From Pleurostoma richardsiae (lineage: Eukaryota; Ascomycota; Sordariomycetes; Calosphaeriales; Pleurostomataceae), in NCBI GenBank assembly GCA_030052745.1, contig JANBVO010000007.1, forward strand, positions 62,001 through 126,000: a stretch of DNA of 64,000 nucleotides, in the 5' to 3' direction. A program made the translations under genes and the position numbers. The notes beneath the pieces are model-generated. The model worked only from the letters and a program-made list of their open reading frames with translations. It was not told the origin of the DNA and made no database searches. Below are positions 46,492 to 58,487 of the stretch, in pieces; the first letter of the stretch is position 1; the number at the start of each line of letters is the position of its first letter.

Positions 46492-47730
46492 ATGGCTTCC
46501 CGTTTCCTTCGTGCATTTATTGTTGCCGCGTCTGCGACGCAGGCTGTGGCCTCGTGTGCGTACGGCACCCATCTGGTCCCGCGTGCGGAGGAAGGCGAGT
46601 CGGTGGAGGTCAAGACATTTGGGTATGCCGGATCAATCGTACGATACTTCCCCAGTCACTTCGATCGAAGCCTAATGCCCGTGCCTGACTAAACATCCTC
46701 CAGGGGCCTCTTAACTGGGCGGCGCTCGACGGAGGGTCGGCCAATGTGGCGTGTGCCACGGGCACTCGCCAGAGCCCCATCGACATGGTCGACGGTGTCT
46801 TCCAAATGGTCTCAGCATCGGACCTGACGCTTCAGATCCCCGACATGCCCGAAGGCACCGAGTTCGAGAATCTCGGCACTACTGTCGAGGTCGTCGCGCA
46901 GGGTGGCAGCCTAGAGATCGGAGGGAAGACGTACGAGTTACAGCAGTTCCACTTCCATCTGCCCAGCGAACATCTTGACAACGGGACCAGCATTGCCAGT
47001 ATGTGATCGGGATGTATCATCGTGGGGAAGTCTCTGAGAGCTGACAGGCAAACTCACAGTGGAAATGCACATGGTCTGGCAGACCGCCGAGCAGGAGATC
47101 GCCGTCATCGGTGTCTTCGTCGACCTTGACCCGGGCACTACCGAAGTCACCACCCCGGCAGCCGAGAGACTCCGCCGCCGCGCCCGCCATCGACTCTCGT
47201 CCCGACAGGAGGCCGCGCCCGCTGAAACAGCCCCAGGGTCATTCGGCGGCATCCCGGGATTCCTGACCGTACCGATGGTCAAAGCAGCAGGCGTCTCTTC
47301 TAATCTCCTTGAGACCGTCCTGAGTAAGGTGGAGGAGATCGCCACGCCGGGTACGGTGACCAAGACGGACCCGCTGGTCATGAGCGAGCTCGTCAGCACG
47401 CTGCTTACTGGCTCTTTCCAAAGGTGAGACAGATTCTATAAAATATTCCCAATGCTCACGTTCGGCCACGGCTTTGCGGCTTTGCTAATAGTGTGCTGCC
47501 GCAGCTACTCCGGCTCCCTCACCACCCCGCCCTGCAGCGAGGAAGTCCTCTGGCTCGTCGCCACGCAGAAGCTTCAGATCCAGACGGCCACCTTCGAGAA
47601 GGCACGTAGCGTCATCGGCTTCAACGCTCGGTACCCGCAGAACACGCCCGGGCAGCCTAACCTGCTAGCCGTTGGCGCGGCGTCATCAGCCGCGGCGCAG
47701 GCGGCTCAGGTCCCCATTGCGGCAAGATAG
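46492..47730 (+). CDS. Secreted alpha-carbonic anhydrase
   Basis: Four exons: 46492-46638, 46704-46998, 47060-47423 and 47505-47730, 343 aa. A signal peptide (MASRFLRAFIVAASATQAVA) begins the protein. The alpha-type core is clear: FGYAGSIGPLNWAALD, RQSPIDM, the zinc pair in QQFHFHLPSEH, the third zinc histidine in MEMHMVWQT and YSGSLTTPPCSEEVLWLV near the C-terminal side. An insert rich in Arg/Pro (about 180-215, TPAAERLRRRARHRLSSRQ) separates the two halves and could be a processing site. It interconverts CO2 and bicarbonate, probably outside the cell or in the wall. All introns have regular fungal signals. Confidence 0.95.
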
Positions 47731-48348
47731 GGGCTGGCTGTGAGGAAATCCTGGTGACGGCTGCGTCGGGTGATGGGTGACGATGTGATACATATGGAGT
47801 TCAGGGGTTGAGTGGGCTGAGTACTATTCGAGGTCCGATTAGATATTGATATTGCCATTTTGTGCGCTCGACTTGTACGCACGTCCACTCCATGCGCTTG
47901 CTTGTCCAAATAAGCTCTGCTTGGCTTTGCTTGGCCAGTTACCCAGCAATGTCTTACATCGCGTCACGCATTCTATGCCGTGGACCGCCTGGGTCTGCTG
48001 ATCTGCTTGGCGGTCATGCTGGACTTGGTACCTAATCTGAGCTGCACTTAGCAGCGCCACAGTCACCTAAAAGCGGAGATGTAAAGATTCATAGCTCGCA
48101 ATGAGGTAGAATTCGGATGTCAAAAAACACATGGCAGGATGGCTTCAATCCCATGTCATTAGCTTCTGCTCCTGAATGTTATCTGACCCGATACTGATGT
48201 TCTCTCCAGCCCTTGAAGGGGTTACCATGTCATGCCTGACGTCAGTTTTGCCGTCCATATGCTATCGTAAATACACATCAATTTGCTTCAGTGGTCCGCA
48301 CGTCCCGTACCAGAACAGCACAAGTGGCTCCTCGAGAGCTCGACGGGT
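47731..48348. other. Spacer between convergent genes
   Basis: It lies between the ends of the carbonic anhydrase gene and PDX1 (minus). A short CTTTGCTTGGC-like repeat occurs near 47915-47940. No gene was recognised. Confidence 0.45.
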
Positions 48349-49395
48349 CTACCACCCTCTTCCAGCCAGCTTGTCCTCGGGCTTCATCACGCTGACGTTG
48401 ATGCCAACCATGGCCTCGCCGAGCCCCGTGCTGCACTCGGCGAGCACCTTTGCGTCGCGGAAGTGCGTCGTGGCCCGGACGATGGCCTTGGCGCGCTTAG
48501 CGGCGTCACCAGACTTGAAGATGCCGCTGCCGACGAAGACGCCGTCACAGCCCAGCTGCATCATGAGAGCAGCGTCAGCGGGGGTCGCGACACCGCCGGC
48601 GGCGAAGTTCACAACAGGCAGCCGGCCCAGCTCAGCGGTCTGCCTGAGTAGACCGGCATCGCAGCCGAGCTCCCGGGCTAGAGCGCGGATGCCGGCGTCA
48701 CCGTTCTCCTGCAGCGCGGAGCGGGCGCGGGCGATATCGTGAGAGACGGTGCGCATGTGCTTGACGGCCTCGACGACGTCGCCGGTGCCAGCCTCGCCCT
48801 TTGTGCGGATCATGGCGGCGCCCTCGGCGATGCGGCGCAGGGCCTCGCCGAGGTTGCGGCAGCCGCAGACGAAGGGGACGGAGAAGGGGGCCTTCTCGAC
48901 GTGGTACGCGTCGTCGGCGGGGGTCAGGACCTCGCTCTCGTCGATGTAGTCGACGCCGAGGGCCTCGAGGATCTGGCACTCGACGAAATGGCCGATGCGG
49001 GCCTTGGCCATGACGGGGATGGTGACGGCGTCCTGAATCTCGCGGATGACGGCCGGGTCGCTCATACGGGCGACGCCGCCGTCCTTGCGGATGTCGGCGG
49101 GCACGCGCTCGAGGGCCATGACGGCGCAGGCGCCGGCCTCCTCGGCGATGCGGGCCTGCTCGGCGTTGGTCACGTCCATGATGACGCCGCCCTTGAGCAT
49201 CTGCGCGAGGCCTGCCTTGACGGCGAACGACGGCGGCGTCGTCGTCTTGCTGCCGGCGCCGTTTCCATTACCGTTGCTGTTGCTGTTGCCGTTGCCGTTG
49301 GTGGTGTTTGTGCTGGTGCTACCGCTGCCATTGGCCACAGCAGAAGTTGCCGTGCCGGCAAGACTCAGGGCCGCGCTACCGTGGGTGGAGGCCAT
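48349..49395 (-). CDS. PDX1: Pyridoxal 5'-phosphate synthase subunit PDX1 (SNZ family)
   Basis: A single exon of 348 aa from the ATG at 49395. The TIM-barrel lyase subunit is nearly invariant: [131 protein letters not shown] and [20 protein letters not shown]. With PDX2-derived ammonia it makes PLP from ribose 5-phosphate and glyceraldehyde 3-phosphate. The first 55 residues are an extra low-complexity stretch of Ser, Thr, Asn and Gly ([15 protein letters not shown]), absent from ordinary PDX1 of about 300 aa. It is head to head with PDX2. Confidence 0.97.
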   Translation of the reverse strand: MASTHGSAALSLAGTATSAVANGSGSTSTNTTNGNGNSNSNGNGNGAGSKTTTPPSFAVKAGLAQMLKGGVIMDVTNAEQARIAEEAGACAVMALERVPADIRKDGGVARMSDPAVIREIQDAVTIPVMAKARIGHFVECQILEALGVDYIDESEVLTPADDAYHVEKAPFSVPFVCGCRNLGEALRRIAEGAAMIRTKGEAGTGDVVEAVKHMRTVSHDIARARSALQENGDAGIRALARELGCDAGLLRQTAELGRLPVVNFAAGGVATPADAALMMQLGCDGVFVGSGIFKSGDAAKRAKAIVRATTHFRDAKVLAECSTGLGEAMVGINVSVMKPEDKLAGRGW

Positions 49396-50331
49396 TCCGG
49401 GCAGGCAAGTCGCAAGGGGGCGCTGTGATTGGCGGGAGCGAGGCGTATCTGGCAATGCGAGGGTCAGAGGAGGCTTTGCTGGTGCGAAAGGTATTTATTC
49501 TCGTCGGGGGAAGCTTCACTCTCTCTCGTGCTTCTCTCCTCTTTTCTTCTCGTTTACTCTGTCGTTGGTGTTTCTGACTGCGGTGTTTTGTTTGCTGTGA
49601 CTCCTGCATCTTCCAGTCCACTCCCGCGTCCCCGCACAGAGTTTTTCATGACCCAAGGGCGTGGCTGTACCGGTACCGGCTCCGGGCCTTTCCAATCGCC
49701 GGCGCCTATGTACTGCGTACACACGCGGTACTTCGGCGGCGTCCCGACGCTACCCTTTCCCACTCAATGACAGAGTGTTCGGGATCTAAGAGTCGGCAGG
49801 GTAAGTGGACAATGAAGGTACCGGACGGTAGACGCTACCTCTGCCGGAGTCGGTGCCCGCGGGAAATGCAGGCTTCGGAATCTTGGGCAGTTCTCAGCAG
49901 TGAGGAATCGAAGAGTTTCGGTACCTGCTGCTGTCCCTCCCTCCAGCGAGGCCGTCCTCCTCCCCTTTCCCTTCGTGGCATTGCGTGCCGTTGGACCCTA
50001 TCTGGATTCTCTAGCCAGCCCTGAACGGCCGCAGGATGACTCAGACCTGAGGACGGCCCGATGTCGGGACCGGGAAGGCTTTTCCACGGAACGGCAGATC
50101 GGCGAGAAGGGCCAATACACGCCGCGGGCGCCATTAGCTTCAAATCCCGAAATCAACGCCTGCAGACGCCGTGAAGGACCAAGATAGCGGGATAAGACGC
50201 TCCCGGAGCGACTCAACGAGATAAGACGGGACACCGAGCAAGGTTGAGTTCGAGGAAGAGGCCGCATTCGCGAGAGCCTGCAGCATCATCACTAACCGAG
50301 GCCCAACTCGACCTTTGGCGGCTGTGACGCA
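49396..50331. promoter_or_regulatory. Bidirectional promoter region of PDX1 and PDX2
   Basis: A 936-bp spacer between the start codons of the two vitamin B6 synthase subunits. A divergent SNZ/SNO arrangement with co-regulation is known from yeast. Candidate sites cannot be named. CT-rich leader sequence lies at about 49500-49600 on the PDX1 side. Confidence 0.65.
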
Positions 50332-51196
50332 ATGGTCATCACCGTGGGTGTGCTCGCCCTCCAAGGAGGCTTTCACGAGCACATACAGCTGCTTCGGAAG
50401 GCTTCGGAGCATCTTGCGACGTCGGGGGCTAGTAAGGAACAGATTGACCTCATTGAGGTGCGGACTCCCGAGGAGCTCTCCCGTTGTGATGCGCTCATCA
50501 TACCCGGCGGTGAGAGCACCACCATCGCGCTCATTGCCGCGCAGTCGGGCCTGCTCGAACCCTTGCGGAGCTTTGTCAAGTTCGTATCTGACTCGGATCA
50601 CTGAGCAAGACTAGACTTATTTACTGACAGACGTGCAAAGAGTTGAGAGGAAACCGACGTGGGGCACCTGCGCGGGCCTCATACTGCTCGCTGAGGAGGC
50701 CAACGCCACGAAGAAGGGCGGCCAGGAGCTCATCGGGGGGCTGGACGTCAGAGTCCACCGCAACCACTTTGGCCGGCAGATCGAAAGCTTTGTGGCAGAC
50801 GTCGAGCTACCTTTTCTCGGTGACGACGCCGAGACGCCCAGCTCTGCGGCTCCGTTCCCGGCGGTGTTCATCAGGGCTCCTGTTGTGGAGCAGCTGCTAC
50901 CTCACACACGCCTAGCCTCAGGGCAGGCAGGAGGGGAGGCTCACGTACCGAATGCAGAGACGGAGCATAAGAGCGAAGTCGAGGTCCTCGCCGTCGTTCC
51001 CGGGCGGACGAAGCGGGTCAAAGGAGGCCTCGGCAGCGACGAGTCGTCTTCCGCAGGAGACGGAGATGTGAATGATATTGTTGCCGTCAGGCAGGGCAAC
51101 ATCCTTGGCACGAGCTTCCACCCCGAGCTCACGAATGACGTCCGCATCCACGTATGGTGGCTGCAACAGGTTCTCAAGTCGGCCGGACAGGCTTGA
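50332..51196 (+). CDS. PDX2: Pyridoxal 5'-phosphate synthase glutaminase PDX2 (SNO family)
   Basis: Exons 50332-50579 and 50641-51196, 267 aa. Landmarks are VGVLALQGGFHEHIQLL, EVRTPEELSRCDALIIPGGE, STTIALIAAQSGLL, then after splicing FVKVERKPTWGTCAGLILLA with the nucleophile Cys93, GGLDVRVHRNHFGRQIESF and TSFHPELTNDVRIH, which carries the His-Glu pair. The intron has a GTTCGT donor; phase selects the second AG (GCAAAG) rather than GACAG. A charged insert (about 205-235) lengthens the protein relative to bacterial PdxT. It hydrolyses glutamine and channels ammonia to PDX1. Confidence 0.96.
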
Positions 51197-52938
51197 ACTA
51201 CACAGGGTTTTTTGGGAACGTGGATGAGATACCATAGACAGCAATAGAGCGTTAAGCATGAGGCAGGTGGACATTGACAGTAGGTTGCCATCAGGCCGAG
51301 ATTATATCATAAGGCTCGAGAGTACGCCACATTCACATATAATTAGCTCTCCGATGTCTAGCTGTGCTTCAAATGCATACTTGAAGCACGCATACGAGCG
51401 TCAAATTCCTGTCTCTTGTGCGCAGTTATTAGATTCCGTCTCTCCTGTTCTTCTAGGTCAACTCAATCCACTTCCAGCTATTCCAGACACAACTTCTTCA
51501 ACCAGTTCCGCCAAACCCATGTTCAGTCCGGGATAGTGCAACGGCTTGGACAACTGGATCTGGCTTTCCTTCTGAGTGTCGCCTCCTGTGCTGGTATTGG
51601 GAGTGCCGGTCGTTGTGTTGAGGAGGCTCTAAACTGGCAGGGAAGGGCGAGACCTACGAAGATTACTTCGCGGGACAGATCGAAGGGAGAAAGATGTCAT
51701 CTTGCTCACTGTACTCCAGACTGTGACTTAATACAAGGAGACTCCTGGAACTTGAATTTTCTGTGTGGTTGAGCGCAGGTCGTCCTCCCAACGTGCTACT
51801 CCAAATTCGCATCATGGTCAGCCATTCCCCAGTCTTCCTCAAATGATCGTGACGAATACTCTGAACATTCAAGATGAGCCAGCCTATGTATCTACAACGT
51901 GACACGCTTGCTTCCTGTGCTTCACAGCTAAGATGCGTAGTCGACCGAATGCATAGTTCCCTCATAGGACTTTTGATTTCCTGGTAACAGTCAGAAGGCT
52001 TTTAAAACCTCTTCAGTACGTAGTGTAGTCGACCGAGCAGGGTACTCCCATTGTCATTACTCCTCTTCAAGTGGTAAGTTTCCAGAGGGACATTGATTGG
52101 TCGATAGATGACGGAAGATTCCAAGCACTGTGTCGCGAGCGTCGACCTTGAGGTGGACAGAACATGAGACCTTCACAATGATACTAATGCCTTCTGCCTG
52201 AGGTTCTCTGGCGCGGAGAGGATAAGGCAGTTTAACGGGATGATCAGGGCCATATACAGCGATAGTTGCAGTAAAAGTTGTCAATTAATAGGCACCTGGC
52301 CAGTATGAAACTGTAGCTCTAAACGAGATATAATTATCTGGTCAAGACCGGTCACTATTCCTATGCCACCCTCATGATTGCAGTTCCCTTTTAATTAGCA
52401 CTCAAACTGATCAATAAGCTCAAGTAGTCTTCTTGCTGGAAGGATAGAGTCGAGATGGCGGAGATATATTGCAGTGAGGCCTGAGGTCGATGACTACAAT
52501 TAGATCTGGCCGCATGATAAGCACTACAAGCTCACTGAACTTCAACTCATCTCCAGAAGTGATATGACCGTATCCAGGAATTGTATACGTCGTCACGCAC
52601 AAGACCCAGATCCTTGGCAGCGCGATGGTATTTCGTCGGTGGAGCCTTGCGCCAGCATTTGGTTGCAGTGGAGACCAGTGGTCTTTTCCAACTGAAGTGG
52701 GCGGATTTGTCCAATTCTTAACTTCCATTTCTAGGACTGCTGAGCTGAATCCGCAGCAACTTCGCCATCAGGATGCGAGAGCTATTTATATTAGTGTGGC
52801 GTTGAGGCAGACTAGGACGCCTACCAGCTAGGCATCGATGGATGCATAAAGGTCAGCTGGTGTTCTGGGACCGGCGTTAGCCGCCCTACCCTGCATCTGA
52901 GCTCTTCCTACTCGTCTCACCCGACGACATCACTCACA
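51197..52938. other. Gene-poor 1.7-kb stretch
   Basis: Two minus-strand frames (52057-52284 and 52420-52728) are moderately protein-like but have no recognised domain and no convincing joining intron. It presumably also holds the promoter of the kinase at 52939. Confidence 0.4.
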
Positions 52939-55900
52939 ATGTCTACAGAGGACTACGAAAGGATATGCTCCACAATCTACGAGCAGATATACGAGAAGTT
53001 GGAAAGAAAAGATGATGAGAGACTACGATTCGCTAGAAGAGGAACGGCCAAGGACGTGCTTAAAGACCATCTTCTGAGGCGGTTTCTGCGCAGCCTCGTC
53101 CCTCCGAGCATCTCGACAGAAGATGGACTGGGGATCAGGGAAGAGGTTTTCACGGCTAGGATCAAGGATCGGAAGCTCTATCCTTTTCTAGCCGTCTTGA
53201 TCTTTGCGACTTGCGGCATCGAGGCAGCCAGGACCTTCGTCGTCAAGCTCGTGGCAACCCCGACCTGGGATGACAGGGCCAGGGCCCGGAGTAGGCTGCC
53301 CGCAAACAGAGAGACCTTGGTCGAGCTCTTTGGCAGCGTCGTTGCCGCGGACAAGTTCTTCACGAAGCAGGCTTGCTTCTGCACAGTGGTGCTGCGCAAG
53401 GGAGAGGAAGTCCACGTCTCGGATCCGTCGACGCAGCGACTGCCTTACCTGGAAGAGCAGCCGCTGAACAAGGGATCCTTTGGCAAGGTCTCGCGTGTCG
53501 TCGTTGCCAGGGGCCACTTCTTTGACCCGGATTCGGCGAGGACGGGATTCGCGTACAATGATCGGCACCTGGAGATGGCGCGCAAGGACTACGAGATCAA
53601 TAGCGAGCACTTCCCCCGAGCAGGTCAGGAGGAGCGGGCGATCATGGATAAGATCCTCGGCAGCTCGCTGCAAGGGCGTCGGTGCGACAACATCGTCGAC
53701 AACTGGGGCAGTGTCGAGATCGCACCAGACACATACAGCCTGTTTATGCCCAAGGCCACCTGCGACCTGCGCGCCTACATGATGGAGCACCACAAACTGC
53801 GACCCGCGACAACGGAGGCCAAGGCGGAGATGATCGCCTGCGCCGAGGGGCTGGCAGCGGGCCTCAACTTCCTGCACACGGAGATGAAGACGCCAGACTT
53901 CGAGGACATGGTGTGCTACCACATGGACCTTAAACCGGACAACGTGCTCGTCTTCCACGAGCGTGGCCGCCAAATCTGGAAGCTGAGCGACTTCGGCATG
54001 GCCCGCGTCAAGATCCGGCATCGAGGTCAGGGAGGTTTCGAGCGAGAGCGCGACTTCAACAGCTGGTTCAAGCGGCGAAAGCAGCGCGTCGATCCGTCGT
54101 TGTCGGCGACCATGAATCGACGCGCCGAGGGCACCTACTTGGCCCCTGAATCGGTCTCCGTCCGGCCGAGTATGACGACCAAGAGCGACGTGTGGGCGCT
54201 GGGCTGTGTACTGAGCGTCGTCTTCGCCTACCTGGAGGCAGGCGCCGCCGGCGTCGAGAGCTACACTGTCGCCCGGCTGCAGCACAACAAGTCCGACGAC
54301 TATGACCGCTTCTTTGTCAGGGGTAAGTTCGCGCCGAGCGAGCTCCATCCAGAGGTGAAGAGGTGGCACGACCATTTGGGGCGGCAGGCAAGCCAGCGCA
54401 GCATCGCAGAAGGGAGGATAGTGAAGGACATCCTGGGAAACTTGGAGAAAGGCCCTCTCGAAGTGGACCAAGATAAGCGTTGTGACGCCAAGACGGTGAG
54501 GAGGATGCTGGCAGATACTTGCAAGGCGTACAAGAGCCTCGCAGATGAGCATGCGACGGGTGACGCCGCGTCGGACTCGTCCCAACTTCCTACCCCGACA
54601 CCTCGACGCTTCCATCATCTCTTGCCTGGCTTACAACGTATAAACTCCAAGGAGACGGTGGCGAGGGCGCTAGTAGACACCTGGCACCTCTCCTCCACCG
54701 AAGACTTCAAGGGCTGCGAAATTTCGCCTGACGGGACGCTGGTTGCGTACTGGACCGACACCAAAATCGCGCTCTACACGTCGCAGTCCCTGTCGTCCGG
54801 GAACGCATTCGAGGCTACGCCGGCGTCGGACTACTCACTCGGCGAGTCAGAAAACAGCATCTGGAAGAGCATCAGTCTGACGGAAAAGCATTTGATTGCC
54901 TCAACAACCGGCAGCACCTTCAACGTAAGTCACGTTCAGTCGCAGGCGCAACCCATCTCCATGGTCCCCTAGCGGTCCCCCTAATGATAACCTGCACAGT
55001 GCTACATCTTCGACCTCCTCGACGGACCTACCGAGGATGCCATGCTTGGTGACCCTGAGAAGGTGGTCATCACGCGGCTGCCGGAGATTCAGAAGCTCGC
55101 ACTCTCGCCTAACAGTCGGGTGCTTGCCTGCGTGCTGAGGCAGGAGGAGGACGACAGGGGTCCCGGATCGCTTTTCTACGCCGACGTAGCAGATTTGATA
55201 AGGCTTTCAAAGGCGTCTGGGAGCGCCGCAAACAGAGAAGTCTCGGGCAATCGCGAGCCCCCGGGGTGGAAGCCACCGGTGAGACTAGACTGGCCTGCAC
55301 CGGACGTGATCTACTTGTCCATCTCGAACAAGAGGGACATCCATCTTGTCATCCGGCCAGAACTCACTGCAAAAGTCCTTGAGCATAAAATACCCGTCAT
55401 CCATGTGTCTCTTGAGCATTCCACAATAGATACGTTGAATATAGAATCGAAGGTGAGTCCCTTCCATAACGCACCGCGTCAACGCACAAAGGCAGTCCTG
55501 ACATTGAACCAGGGATTTGATAGCAGCAGTGCAGTCGGCTTCTTCACTACCTTTACTCCGCTCACAATCTCCACCAGCAGCGGTGATAGGGATTCAACAT
55601 CGCCGGCGTCGACAGCGGTGCTGGTGACGCGCGAGAAGCGTCTCCACGTCCAGGCTTTCGCCGGCGAGGGACCTGCGCGCGGCGACACGCAGCGCGAGGT
55701 GCAACACTATCGGGTCCTGAAGCTGCTAGGCTGCCGGGAGCCGGACAGGCTGCTCGCGGTCGGGACGGCGTCGGCGAATCAGAAGATGATGCTGCTGGAG
55801 ATCGCGCTGCCGCAGCCGGGGGACCGTGGGAAGGGTGGCATCGCGGCCCGAGGGATCGCGCAGCTGCCCGGCCTCCTGTACGGCAATGAGTTCACGGCGC

Positions 55901-56025
55901 GTCTAGCGGAGGTGCCCCAGGGCGGCGGCGGTGAGCGGTTCGTGCTCGTTGCGGCGCTGGTGGCGACGAACCGCCGGCGAGCCATCTACAAGGTGCATCT
56001 CACGGGGATGGAATCGGGGTTATAG
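52939..56025 (+). CDS. Large protein kinase with a beta-propeller-like C-terminal region
   Basis: Exons 52939-54924, 55000-55452 and 55513-56025, 983 aa. After a helical N terminus the kinase domain spans about 170-520: glycine-rich loop LNKGSFGKVSRVVVA, a candidate ATP lysine in MARKDYEIN, catalytic loop YHMDLKPDNVLVF (HMD in place of HRD, about residue 328), LSDFGMARV (about 351), the P+1 side RAEGTYLAPE and KSDVWALGCVLSVVFAYLE. The C-terminal 380 residues contain WD-like blades (FKGCEISPDGTLVAYWTDTK, IQKLALSPNSRVLACVL). The third-exon intron (60 nt, GTGAGT..CCAG) keeps frame without stops. Such kinase-propeller proteins are numerous in Sordariomycetes and mostly unstudied. Confidence 0.88.
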
Positions 56026-56131
56026 TAGGCACAGTAGGCCTATTCAATAGATTGAAGCACGCTTTTGTGAACCCGCCGCTTTCCCCCCTCTCTATACCTT
56101 CCATATCCCAATCTCAGCGCTGTAACAGATG

Positions 56132-58487
56132 TCATACCGACAGCGTCCGGAGCTGTACGCCGGGCGGCGGCGGATTACCGGAGCGGGGTCCGGTGGTAAC
56201 GGAGGACAGCCGGCGCTTCAGGCCCTGGAGCGGCGCTCTCCAGTCGGCAGATACACGGGCCTTGGGTGCGAGGCGGCGGAATACGGAGCTATCGTGCTCC
56301 TGCAGGAGCCAGTAGTAGAAGGCGAATGTGACGCTCATCAGGACGGCCGAGGCGGCAACGTAGATCCAGACCATGGAGGTCCCTACGATGCGGCTGGTGT
56401 TTTGATCCATGTCGAAGAAGTTCATGCCAAAGAAGGTCTATAATCACGTCTTCAATCAGCAAGCTGCAACGCACACTAATTTCGACACGGGCGAGACGTA
56501 CCGCAACAAAGGACGGGGGCAGGTACACCAGCGTCAGGGTCGTGATGAAGACGGCCGATTTATTGAGCTGCAGCATGCTGGCGCCCTGTTCCTTCGCGAT
56601 GACCTGGTCACGCAGTGCCAATGTATCAGCTAGCAGTTGCGCCGTCGTGCGCGTCTGCTCAAGTAAGAAGGTCGCCGTGCGCTCACACCCCTTGCAGTGC
56701 CGCCGATGGTTCTGGACTGAAGAAGGGAGCTGTGAAGCTCCATCCAAAGCTGTGAGTTCCTCGAGCACATCTGCCGCGGTGGCGATGAGGGCGAGCACCT
56801 TAAGGAAACGTTTCTCGAGGCTGACGAGCGTGCTGAGGTTATCATAGCCTAGCCGCAGGGGCTCATCAATGTATGATGCCATCGTACTGTTTGCCTGAGT
56901 GATGTCAGATCCTGATGCACGCAAGCGCCAATTCATCTTGTCGTGGGTTCTCAAAACTCACAATTGGCAGAAGCTCGCGCTCTAGAGAAGCAATGTAGCG
57001 TCTCCAGGCAGGCAGGTGCGTTGACAAAAACACATCGTGGAGCCATAGCGGACCCTTTTTTGAAGCTTCCTGGTAGTGATCCAGGAGGAGACCTTGTATC
57101 TTCTGGTCTGCGACAGTGTTCGGATTAGGATTAAATAGGACGAACAGGTTCTGAAGAGTCGCCGTGTTGAATCGGTGGTATACGCCGCTTTGGCGGATCA
57201 CCCACTCATCCTCCTCGTCTTCATCCTCATCACCCTCCTTGAACTCGGGATAGCGAAGAGTGTATGAGCTCTCTACAACTGAGTGTCAGATAGGCCGCAT
57301 AACGGTCGTTGTCCTTCGGGTCTGTCTAACCGATCCAGTCCCCGTTTCGGGTGTGCGTGAAGGGAACGCAAAAGGCGGCCTCGAGCTCGATACTCCGGGA
57401 GTAGAAGCATGAGGGCAGCTCGTAGAACGACGAACTTATTTCATGTCTAGACACGAGGAGGTCGAGCATTGGCCGCGTCACCTGGAGAGGACTCCAAGAC
57501 GTCCGCTGGCATATTGATCTGAGATGCGGTCAGCATGCGACTCAGTGCTTGGTGCAGTCGCGTTGGCATCTACGCACATGTAGCGACAGGTATACTGATT
57601 GTTTGAAGGCTCCGTGAGGAAGAATTCAAGCTCCTCGGCGTCTTTGAAGCGATGCAACTGGTGAGTTGATTGACCTGGGGCTGCGTTTCCGCTCGCGGGG
57701 AGGACGTCGACGATCTTCACCGGCTCCAGCACCCTCGTAGCGAAGCAGTTGTCAAGAGGATCCATGTGTATTATGGCATCAGATTGCTTATGGTATCAAT
57801 ACATAACGTACAAGGCCGCGCCATCATCGACGAGAGCTCTCAAGAACTGTCGCGCGAAAAGAAAAACATGAAGAGGCCGATTGAAGTGGTTTGGTGATGA
57901 GGCGCATGGAGAGGGACCTGCACGGTCTAAAACGCCCAATGTAACGCCTTGCCGGCCCGCACCGACCAAGCCACAGCAGAAATTGCCTTCGGCATCTCCG
58001 CGTGGTGTGAGAGGGGGGACGGAAATGATGCCTTGCGGTCACCGCAACTCGTCGCCGGCGGCTTTACACGCTGGCTCCCTCTCGCACAGCACTGACAGCC
58101 ACACAAGTTAGCAGACCCTTTCCACTTGTGTCCAATCGTCTGGTCCATGTGGGTGCTGGTGGGCTTACTCGATGTCAGCCTGCGTCAAGACAAGGGCGTC
58201 AGTAACCACAAAGAGTCCTATTTGAGGGGCATGGTGCGCGCCTACTTCATCCACCTTGGCCGGCGTGGTGAAGGACCACTGGTCATCTTTCAACTGTAGC
58301 ATCTCCTGGGTTAGCGATGCTGCTCAACCCGTGGGGGATGCGGCACGATAAAAATGGCTCGGTGTTGCCGTACGCGAATGTTGAAGTTCTCGTGCCCTGG
58401 GAATTTCTCCTCCAGGAGCTTCTGCAGCTTCGCCTTCTTCAGGTAGCGCTTGCTGACATTCTGCGTGACAACTTCCTCCTTCCCCAT
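56132..58487 (-). CDS. CorA-like Mg2+ transporter family protein, many exons
   Basis: The 3' part is secure: exons ending at 57574, then 57505-57331, 57278-56962, 56894-56502 and 56437-56132. Splices yield CRYMC+RTSWSPLQVTRPMLDLL, DWIVVESSYTLRYPEF, RELLPI+ANSTMASYIDEP and LPPSFVA+TFFGMNFFDMD. The last has the CorA GMN signature after the pore helix and is followed by a second span (VWIYVAASAVLMSVTFAFYY). The 5' part begins MGKEEVVTQNVSKRYLKKA at 58487-58374, then 58305-58255 (EMLQLKDDQWSFTTPAK) and a very small exon near 58179-58169. The stretch from about 58090 to 57770 is not resolved. It probably acts in a membrane with two C-terminal helices; fungal members of this branch are poorly characterised. 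Confidence 0.8.

Noticed and set aside
48739-49428. 229-codon plus-strand open frame
   Set aside because: Antisense shadow of PDX1; composition is Gly/Asp-rich as expected from the complementary frame.
53188-54618. 476-codon minus-strand open frame
   Set aside because: It lies antisense to the kinase exon, whose motifs are clear. It is a shadow of GC-rich coding sequence without recognisable domains.
57478-57500. Apparent frame break in the CorA-like gene
   Set aside because: An intron 57573-57506 with GTAGAT, GCTGAC and GCCAG restores the family sequence CRYMC-RTSWSPLQVTRPM, so it is not a lesion.
58306-58373. Apparent frameshift after the first CorA exon
   Set aside because: A 68-nt intron with GTACGG, GCTAAC and CCAG joins NFNIR to EMLQLKDDQWSF as the family requires.
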